Part shown: positions 56,517-64,000 of the stretch, piece by piece | Position numbering within the stretch: position 1 is the first letter of the stretch | Layout: the number at the start of each line of letters is the position of its first letter | Assembly: GCA_004194705.1 (NCBI GenBank) | Contig: SADC01000275.1 | Span: forward strand, 1 to 64,000 | Source: Ditylenchus dipsaci | Taxonomy: Eukaryota > Nematoda > Chromadorea > Rhabditida > Anguinidae | Direction of reading: 5' to 3' | Length of the DNA: 64,000 bases | Made by a program: the position numbers and the translations under genes | The notes under the pieces: generated by a model | Told to the model about the DNA's origin: nothing | What the model saw: only the letters and a program-made list of their open reading frames with translations | Databases searched by the model: none

Positions 56517-57751
56517 GTCCACATCTCCAGGTGGACATCCCTATCACAAATCTAATGTGTTTGTCTACCGTCCTCCAAGTGTGAGAACAGCTGCTAGTGG
56601 AGGTTCAGTGCGCGCAAGTCAGAGAAGTCCCATCAATTTGACTATCAATACAAGGTTAGATACTCACAAGTAAACCTCGCAGGTTTGTTTGTTTTTCCTT
56701 CACCCATAGAAGTTTGGTCTCCTTGGATAGCCAATTAGTTGAGTTATCAGGTATTTAGACGAATAGTCTGGATAAGAAGGCTAGTAAACTATTGAAAAAG
56801 CTCGTAAAACATAATTAAACAATCCCTTGGCATTCCTGTGGTTTTTTAGTACTTTGCTAGTATTTTATTCATAAATTTTTTGTCTGTGGCTCAAGATCTC
56901 AAGAATTGGATTAAAAGTTGCATATTGGCTATCCATTAAGACCAAACTCTCATGGGCAAGTAAAAAAAAACTCGCGAATTTCTCTTGTTAGTCGGATAAA
57001 GTTTCGGCGTATACGCTGAAATCGGCTCGGCTGATGTTTGATATGTTCACTGAAAAGCGCCAGTCTTTCTTAGCTCAAATTAAAAAAAGCTTGTTTAGAG
57101 ATTGTTTTTTAAAGCTAAAATGTGACCTTTTTAAGATAGCCAATTTCCGTAAAAATAGCCCAAAAATAGCTGTTTGCTTAGAAATTTACTTAAAAACTAG
57201 GGCCGTCGAGTTTCAAGTTTTCAACTCAAACTCGAATTTTTTTAAGGACGATTTCTGGCATCAAAGTGAAATCAGATTTTCACAATATATACTCAACTTT
57301 TAATTCTGAGTATATATTGTAAATCAGATTTTCGCTCCGATGCAGAATCGGCCTTGAAAGAATTCGAATTTCGAGTTTTTAACTCAGCCCTATGTACTTT
57401 GTTTCGATCCTTGTCATTTTCGTGTAAACAGAAAACAATAATCTGTATTTCAGACGAGATTCTCGTTCCTCATCCAGTCATGTTCCAAGCCAACAGAAAG
57501 TAGTATGCTTGCCAAAGAAGACGATTTTGATGCAATTGACGGCTTCTCGACCACTTCCAGAAAAGTTTCCATTGTTGAGGGTAAAGACGGTGAAGTGGAA
57601 ATATTTGTTGATAAAGATGAGCCGGGTAGGTTAATTCATAGGTTTTGAACTAATTTTGGTTAAAACACACGTTTGTAGTTATCTTCACTATATTTGAGGC
57701 AGCTAACATAGATGGGGTGCAGCATTTGTCTTCGAAAAGCAGATGCACAAG
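56517..57751 (+). CDS. DEG/ENaC channel, N-terminal cytoplasmic exons
   Basis: Exons are 56517-56654 (STSPGGHPYHKSNVFVYRP), 57454-57628 (Ser-rich, then LAKEDDFDAIDGFS and EGKDGEVEIFVDKDEP) and 57677-57751 (VIFTIFEAANIDGVQHLSSK). The last carries the conserved pre-TM1 pattern of the family (F-E...I-GV--L, with the His-Gly gating position read here as Asp-Gly). The first junction implies a different frame from the second, so a missing base or another 5' exon is likely. The true start codon is not identified. Confidence 0.75.
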
Positions 57752-57986
57752 GTTGTAGAATTGTTCATTGGGCCACATTATTACTTCTGATTTTTCAGAT
57801 ACACTTGGTTTTTGTAAGTTTATCGACCTAATGCTTCTTTAATGCACAAATCCTAATGCACAAAAAGATTTAAAAAAATTATATCAAGCTTTATATCCAA
57901 GTAAGAAGTTGAATCCAAATTTAAGAAGTCTTTTATTATTCAAATAATTACAAATCAACAATTTGAGACCATAAAGGCATAATCTC

Positions 57987-59040
57987 TACCGTATTTTCTC
58001 TATTAAACGCCCCTTCTTCAATAAACGCCCCTCCCCCTTCAAAGTTAACTTCAAGGTTAATTATGGTTAATTGAACCACAATTAAAGGAGAGACATTTGC
58101 GGCGATCTTTTAACCTTAGTTTCTAATTTCATTCGGTACATCCTTAGGACAGTATGACGGGTCTATTTGGTCGCGGTATTTGTGTCGATATGCCTCAAAC
58201 CCTATCATAAGCCGTGAGGGTCCTTGCGACTTTTTGAAGGTGACAGAAAAGTAAAAACCATGGTAGAAATATTTGTTGAAGGTAACCATGAGTGTTCTCT
58301 CCTTTAACTTCCTGGTTACTGTATTTTTCACGGCTTGTTCACAAAGGTCGGAGTTAGAGCTGGAGTCGGAGTAAATCGTTATTGTGAACGCTTTTTACTC
58401 CGACTCTCACTCCAACTATGACGCTTTTCTATCATCAACTACCTCGAAAGTGTAGATCTCCTGCAGAAAATGATAAAATAGAATTTAGAATAAAAATTAG
58501 AATAAAAAATGATTTCGGTGTCGAAAAAAATTAGCCGTGGTGAACAGTTCAAAATTGGAGTTAGATTATTGTGAACACCCTTACTTTAACTCCACGTATG
58601 GTGAGCAAACCATTATTAATAACCCTCTTCCCTTCTTGGCTTTCTGACTGTTGGATTAACATTTTATTTGACAAGCAAAAATTTAAGCAAGCTGATCAAC
58701 GAACGAACACAAAATGGACAAACACGATGTAGTAATCATCGTCATTCGCGGCTTATTTATTGCTTCTTTTCTTCTAGCTCGTTTTTTTCTACTATTCGGG
58801 CTTTTTCAAAATCGTTGCGACCATCTCTTTAGGTGTTCAAAGTTTGGATGACGGAGGAACAGCAAAAACAATAAGACGGGCAAACTAATTTTTTAGGACA
58901 AAAATTGTTTGAAAAATTTTGTATTGAAAAATAAACGCCCCCTCTGTAATAAACGCCCGCTCTCTAATAAACGCCCCCATCCGCTCGAAGGGGTATCAAA
59001 CAATAAACGCCCCGCGGCGTTTAATAGAGAAAATACGCTA
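57987..59040. repeat. MITE/foldback with TACCGTATTTTCTC termini (intronic)
   Basis: Starts TACCGTATTTTCTCTATTAA and ends with the inverse TTAATAGAGAAAATACG. Both ends carry several AATAAACGCCCC units. A second inverted repeat (GGAGTTAGAGCTGGAGTCGG) lies inside. It shares the TACCGTATTT end with the elements at 34629 and 48221. Located in the intron before TM1. Confidence 0.75.
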
Positions 59041-59071
59041 TATAGTATTTGGGACGGGTAGGTAGATGGCC

Positions 59072-59097
59072 ACCATTCACCCACGTGGGTGAATGGT
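59072..59097. repeat. 26-bp perfect palindrome centred on CACGTG
   Basis: ACCATTCACCCACG/CGTGGGTGAATGGT, fully self-complementary with an E-box-like centre, 32 bp after the MITE end and about 570 bp before the TM1 exon. Confidence 0.8.
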
Positions 59098-59664
59098 TAA
59101 CGCTTTTCAGTACACGTTTAGTAGTACACGTACACGTTTACAAGGAAAAACTTTTTTATTTGGCATATTTTTCATGTTTGTAATCATTCGACAGCCCTTT
59201 GACGTAGATTTGATCTTTCGCGCTAAATTGGAGTTTTGGTTATCGAACATTTGAAATTTTGGTGTTTGAAGTCAAAGTTGGGGTGATTTGCGGGAAATTA
59301 ATTTATTCACAACTGTTATTCGAGCATCAGAGCTGTAATTATCGAAGTTTTAGTTGGAATAGAGAGTGTTCACGATGCAAAATAATATATATATTATAAG
59401 ATGATGAACATTTTTTTCCTTAGTCACCCAGTCCGACTTCAAAAATGGGTAAAAAAAACCACGGGGACTGAAGCAAAAAAAAATTCAATATTTAAAATAA
59501 AAAAAATCCGTACGAATGATTCAGAAGTATTAAAATAGATTTTGACACAGTAAATCCAATTTATTTAAAATCAAAAGCAAAAATCTCAAAAAAATTTAAG
59601 TCTGAAATTTTTTTTACACCCACATCGGAATGACGGTTTACCTGACTCTAAATTTTCTTTCCAG

Positions 59665-60257
59665 ATTGATAACTTTATTTGTCTGCATGTGTTTTTACCA
59701 AATTGCTACTCAAGCCATGATGTACTGGTTTACTCCGGTAAAAGCTGACACAAATGAAATGTCGTATTAATTTTCAAATATTTTAGATTGCCACTAACAT
59801 AGCTGGTAATAACTACTTCTTCAATCATAAAAAATAGAAAATTACAGCTATATATCCATCTTCTATTGCATTTCCTGTGGTTGCGATTTGCAACAACAAT
59901 CAATACAGGTATTCCTAGGGCACTATTTATATTAAAGCTAAAAGGACATCCAAGATTGACCTATTTGACTGGAAGCCAAATCCAAAACCGGCGACCCAAG
60001 ACTAGAACATTCCAGATGCCAAATATTGATGATAATTCCACTAATGTTTTTGATCAGGCATCCTATTGTTAAGGAAAAAATAATTTTTAAGCAAAATTTT
60101 TTTAGGCATTAATGAACACGTGGGACATGGACGCGCTTAAATTCCTGCGAAATTCAGCTCACTGGAAAGCCAGAATGATTTTAAAGTGTAACTGGCCCAA
60201 TGGAACTAGGTGTAGAACAAGTGATTTTAAACCAGTCTGGACGCTAACAGGACTTTG
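59665..60257 (+). CDS. DEG/ENaC channel, TM1 and first extracellular exons
   Basis: Exons are 59665-59737 (TM1: LITLFVCMCFYQIATQAMMY then WFTP), 59787-59805 (a 19-nt microexon, IATNIA), 59848-about 60057 (AIYPSSIAFPVVAICNNNQY, the family FP-V-ICN signature) and 60106-60257 (ALMNTWDMDALKFL, then KCNWPNGTRCRTSDFKPVW and LTGL). Junction phases agree, except that a +1 frame change near 59910 is needed to stay open. The protein is an amiloride-type trimeric cation channel subunit of the plasma membrane, with two TM helices and a large ectodomain. TM2 is outside this block. Confidence 0.88.
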
Positions 60258-60396
60258 GTAAAAAAAAAACATTGCCATTGACAACAATGGGAATTATTAA
60301 AATTTGAATTACGGTGAAGTGTATTTGTTGTTTAGCTTTTTTTAGTCTTCTAAGATTTTTTTAGACCGGCTAATAAACAAAAGTGCTAGACGAAAG

Positions 60397-61066
60397 AGGG
60401 CCGGACTGGCTTATTCGGTGCCCTCCCAAAACACCCAAAAGAGATGTTTTTTCGGTGTTTTAGCACTTTTGACGTGTAAAAAACATGTTATTAGGGCGCG
60501 GCCGACCATTTTTTGAAAAAAGTTTTTTTTACCAAAAATCGATTTTTTGCATTGGGGGACCAAAGTAAAAGGTACTGCAAGGTAATGAATACCTTATTTT
60601 TGAATACATAATGGTATTCTACTCTGTTTTTATCACTGGAGCTTCGAAAAAAGAGACTCTTTATGCATTTTAGGATCAAGAGTGCTTCTCAGAATCATGC
60701 CTAAAGTAAGTGAGTGCGCGCATCTCTAACCGTCTGCGCCCCTTCGGGGACTTAAAGTTGAGATGCGCACACCCACAAACCTTAGACACAAATCACTCGA
60801 AAGGACTCTGGAGGCATAAAAAGGATGCATACCAGAGTTTATTCATGCGGTAGGCCCAGTATTCAAAACTAGTTCAAATTCTATCCTTCTATGGTCTCTA
60901 AGTACCATTTTCCCCAATGCAAAAAGTCGATTTTTAGTCAAAAATTTTTTCAAAAAATAGTCGGCCGCGCCCTGAAAACATGTTTTTTACACGTTAAAAT
61001 GGCTAAAACACCGAAAAAACATTTTTTTTGGTGTTTTGGAAGGGCACTGAATAACCCAGTTTAGCC
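60397..61066. repeat. Foldback element around hairpin module (intronic)
   Basis: The left arm TTATTCGGTGCCCTCCCAAA pairs with the right TTTGGAAGGGCACTGAATAA. CCGACCATTTTTTGAAAAAA pairs with TTTTTTCAAAAAATAGTCGG, and ATTTTTTGCATTGGGG pairs with CCCCAATGCAAAAAGT. The centre (60635-60860) is hairpin module copy C. It sits in the intron 60258-61393. Confidence 0.85.
60635..60860 (-). repeat. Hairpin repeat module, copy C
   Basis: Inverted relative to copies A and B: it starts ACTGGAGCTTCG, carries AAGTAAGTGAGTGCGCGCAT and ACTCTGGAGGCATAAAAAGG, and ends GCGGTAGGCCCAGT. The GC-rich stem is shortened to TCTGCGCCCCTTCGGGG. Confidence 0.75.
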
Positions 61067-61084
61067 CGAAAGAGTAATGTCGGT

Positions 61085-61295
61085 TGATCAACAAAAATCA
61101 ATCAACCGGTGAATGGTTGATGTGACGGTTTATTGTCCAAAATTTCTATCAACCGGTGGAAAAAAGACCGAAAATTTTACCGAAATTAACCTACTAACTG
61201 ACCATTTGATCAAAATAAATATTACAAAAGCTTAATTTGATCAATCAAGGACCAATCAACCGGTTGATGGTGGATGTGGCGGTTGATAAAATCCA
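61085..61295 (+). repeat. Direct/inverted repeats on TCAACCGGTTGAT
   Basis: Two similar blocks (about 61100-61132 and 61247-61292) share ATCAACCGGT, ATGGT, TGATGTG and CGGTTGATAA-type words. TCAACCGGTTGA is itself a palindrome. It lies just before the exon at 61394. Confidence 0.65.
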
Positions 61296-61393
61296 GGCGT
61301 GACCAAGACCGATCTCAAATTTAACTATTTCCTACTGTTGAAAACGGACATGGTCCTTAAAATAAATTTATTCAAAATTCCTATCAAATTAAG

Positions 61394-62576
61394 TTGGGCT
61401 ATAAATTCTGATCCCGAGAACCCTGTTCATGTGACTGGTGCTGGACCTGGAAATGCTTTAAAACTGCTGCTCAACATTGAACGCTACGAAAGAATTGAGA
61501 GTATGTTGGTTACACTATAGCCTCTCTTTCTATATAATGTTTAAAAATAATAACATGCCGTGATATTTGTTCGGTCAAATCCCGTCAACACTTTTTAATA
61601 TCAACTAAATATATCCTCGTATTAGATATAGCCTAATTAGTCTCTTCAGCAGATAATGAGCTCGATTTAGAAGACCTGCTTTTTAACAACCTATTTGCAA
61701 AAGAAGCGCAAAGCAGAAAGTCCATTACACTACTTCTCAGGAGCAGTAGAAACTAAGGTTGCGTGATGAAAATATTCCCAGTTCATTCCCGGTCCGAGTC
61801 TTAGATTCGCACCGACAATAAAAATCCCTAGATGACTTAAAAGTTATCTTTTTAGATTTAGATACCTTAAAAAATATAACCACCGTATGTAATGGTATTC
61901 TGTTTTGATGAAGATTTCGATGTGTTATTTAACGATCTTAATTGATTTGTTATGATTTGTTAAATAAATTTGGTGATCTGGAGATCAAAGATTTGGACTG
62001 ATCGGACCGGAAAAAAGATTTGGACCAGGAATATTTCCCGGAAAAGGTTCGGACCAGTCTTATTTCAATTTTTACGATTTGGTTGGTTAATTTAAAACAT
62101 AAGGAACCATACTTTTGATATAGTGCACTCTGGATACAGTGAAACTCTCGATATAGTGTACATTTTTCTCGGTCCCGACAAAGGAAACGACTCTTGATAT
62201 AGTGTATTTTTTCATTAAAATTGCTGTCTCTGGAATATAAATTTGTCTGTTTTTTTTTTGTAAGAGAGTACGATTAAGAATGCCCCAACAATATTTTTGT
62301 ACAGATTATTATGGAAAGTATTATACTATTTTAGGTTGTACACCGAAATTCCGTACAACTTCTTTGCCTGGATTAAAGGTAACTTTTTTTGACAGTGACC
62401 TTTTTCAAAAACAATCTACAGAAATATTAAGATTTTGATATACAACCAATCTGATGTGCCTGCGTCCAGTCTTGAAGGTTTAAACAGCTTATTTTGAACT
62501 AAAGTACTCTTCCAGCTTTTTAGGGGTAAATGTCCCTCCTGGCTTCACTATGGACATTCCTTTCAGAATGCAGCAT
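61394..62576 (+). CDS. DEG/ENaC channel, palm/finger extracellular exons
   Basis: Exons are 61394-61500 (CWAINSDPENPVHVTGAGP then GNALKLLLNIERYERIE), 62335-62378 (SCTPKFRTTSLPGLK), 62432-62477 (ILIYNQSDVPASSLE) and 62524-62576 (GVNVPPGFTMDIPFRMQ). All phases match, and the order GLC--N, LLLNIE-Y, GLKILIY-----P and VPPG is the DEG/ENaC order. The previous exon's TG completes the Cys of GLC. Confidence 0.9.
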
Positions 62577-62625
62577 GTAGAGCTTGTTTCTTTGTTATAT
62601 GACCTACTTTGCGTTCCTTTCAGAG

Positions 62626-63938
62626 ACAAAGTTTTCGGGGCAAGATTGTGTGGATGAAATGCTGAACATAGACGGCAGCTATTTGTCATTCGAAGACCCT
62701 CAGAATGTGCGCACTTGTCTTATTCGCAGCTATTTATCAGAGATTGAAACCAAGTGCAATTGCTCAATGCGACAAGCTTATAATCCTAATTCTACGGGTT
62801 ATATACTTTTTTCGAGACTGCTGAAACTATACGAAAATACTTTTATAGAAGAATTGTCTTTTTGCAATGTAAGTTCAATGTCAACTTTTAACAATTTCGG
62901 TAAAAAAACATTCTGCAGGTAATTTACGTTTGCTCTTTTTTGAATTATATTTTTTGCACCACGATAACCGATTAAAGCTTCGCATTGTTTAAAGCTAAAT
63001 TAATTTCATATATTTCTGTGATTACAAATATCTGCAATTTAGCTCGCTCTTCAAGCAAACAAATCATTTGAAAGGCAAATTTTTAGAAATAGAAAGCGTG
63101 TTGTCTAACACCTTTCAACGAAAAGTATTAATAAAAACGTAATATTGGAAATCATTCGATCAGACTCAAATTAATTGAATCTCATGGGCAAAATATATTT
63201 ATGTATTTATAATATCCACCTTGTATGTTTTCAGGTTCAAGAATACTTTCACTGTGCCCAAGAAGTGTTAAAGTGGGGTTATGATGGTGGATTTAGCAAT
63301 TTCAAATGTCAAGCACCTTGCGATGAAATCGACTATACTGCTTGGCAAGACATGAAGTTTGTGTCAATCACCTAATAATTTGTTGCTAACATTTTAATTT
63401 AGCGAGTTACCAAGCAACATTTTCCCACGAATTATTGATTCTAACGATGATGATGATGATTCTGAAGATGACTTAAATGACGGAGATGTATTTCATTTGC
63501 AAAAACTCAGAAAAAAAACTCCCATTAATTTAGGACGATCTAGATCTTGATCAAGAGCACTTCAAATGCGAAGACAATCAACTTTTGGAAGACATACAAG
63601 TCAATCGAATCAAACGGCAGGCACACAGTGCTTATGAAAAGCAAGCTCGCTTTCAAGAAGGTTGTTTTAAAACCTCTGCTTAGTTCAACAAAATCTCGTT
63701 ATAGACATCCTAATACGAACAAAACGGCTGATCAATCGCATGAAACAGACTTCAAACAAGTTTATTTCTAGTTTTTGTGAATGATCTTATTGTATTGCTT
63801 AGACTTCTGGAAATGAAATGGGGCTGGCACAATGACGCATTTATCAGTGTCTACCAACGTCTTTATTCCAATGTTCACTGTTATGCGAATATGAGTGTGA
63901 GCCACTCAGATGTTTTTAATGCAATAAGCAACCCTCAG
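62626..63938 (+). CDS. DEG/ENaC channel, Cys-rich ectodomain exons (runs off window)
   Basis: Exons are 62626-62868 (KFSGQDCVDEML, NVRTCLIRSYLSEIETKCNC), 63235-63356 (VQEYFHCAQEVLKWGYDGG then CQAPCDEIDYTAW), 63403-63487 (ELPSNIFPRIIDSN then a poly-Asp/Glu run), 63534-63660, 63684-63759 and 63803-63938 (LEMKWGWHNDAFISVYQR). Junction phases agree throughout. The Cys spacing (C...C.C then C..C) is that of the thumb region; the family C-P-C-x-Y signature is partly kept as APCDEIDY. The acidic insert is unusual. TM2 is expected beyond 64000. Confidence 0.88.
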
Positions 63939-64000
63939 GTATGCGTCAATAAACATGTTAAGGGGCATGTTCACCTGTTACAAAATTTGTCAATTCAAAA

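Overview
The window is invertebrate animal nuclear DNA: AT-rich, with short GT-AG introns (several of about 50 nt), tRNA-derived SINEs, many palindromic DNA transposons and two conserved multi-exon genes. Degenerate TTAGGC runs near 36.4 kb and a Maverick/Polinton carrying an envelope-like gene would fit a nematode, but this is a weak inference and the species cannot be fixed from sequence alone.

1-36.8 kb is a transposon graveyard. Its centrepiece is a nested insertion: a tRNA-derived SINE is split by a hAT transposon (6439-21464, 8-bp target duplication CTTTTAAC), whose transposase gene is in turn split by a 12-kb Maverick/Polinton (7344-19383, about 900-bp terminal inverted repeats, 5-bp duplication CGGAC). 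The Polinton holds a protein-primed family B DNA polymerase, a DUF8207-like protein, an FtsK/HerA-type packaging ATPase, a small zinc ribbon, a retroviral-type integrase, a penton-like protein, a double-jelly-roll capsid protein and a Cys-rich type I membrane glycoprotein gene. So it has the modules for replication, integration, packaging and capsid, plus a possible envelope. No adenain-type protease was seen, and the capsid gene has lost its middle. Around it lie a PIF1/Helitron helicase relic, a pogo-like DDE transposon (22996-25248), hAT relics, large foldback elements, MITEs and elements whose body is a CAACGA-type hexanucleotide repeat.

36.8-54 kb holds a plus-strand diacylglycerol kinase of the zeta/iota type: a long low-complexity N-terminus, two C1 domains, a basic segment, the catalytic domain and the accessory domain, with a possible ankyrin tail. 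Splice phase links most exons, including weakly recognisable 5' exons back to 36.8 kb. MITEs sit in several introns.

56.5-64 kb holds a plus-strand DEG/ENaC (degenerin/ASIC-like) channel subunit that runs off the end. It shows the pre-TM1 motif, TM1, a 19-nt microexon, the post-TM1 FP..AICN motif and the Cys-rich extracellular domain.

Caveat for reading breaks: frameshifts occur in the Polinton and also in both host genes, and nearly all look like one missing base in a short homopolymer. The two Polinton inverted repeats also differ mostly in homopolymer length. Many broken genes may therefore be assembly indels rather than decay.
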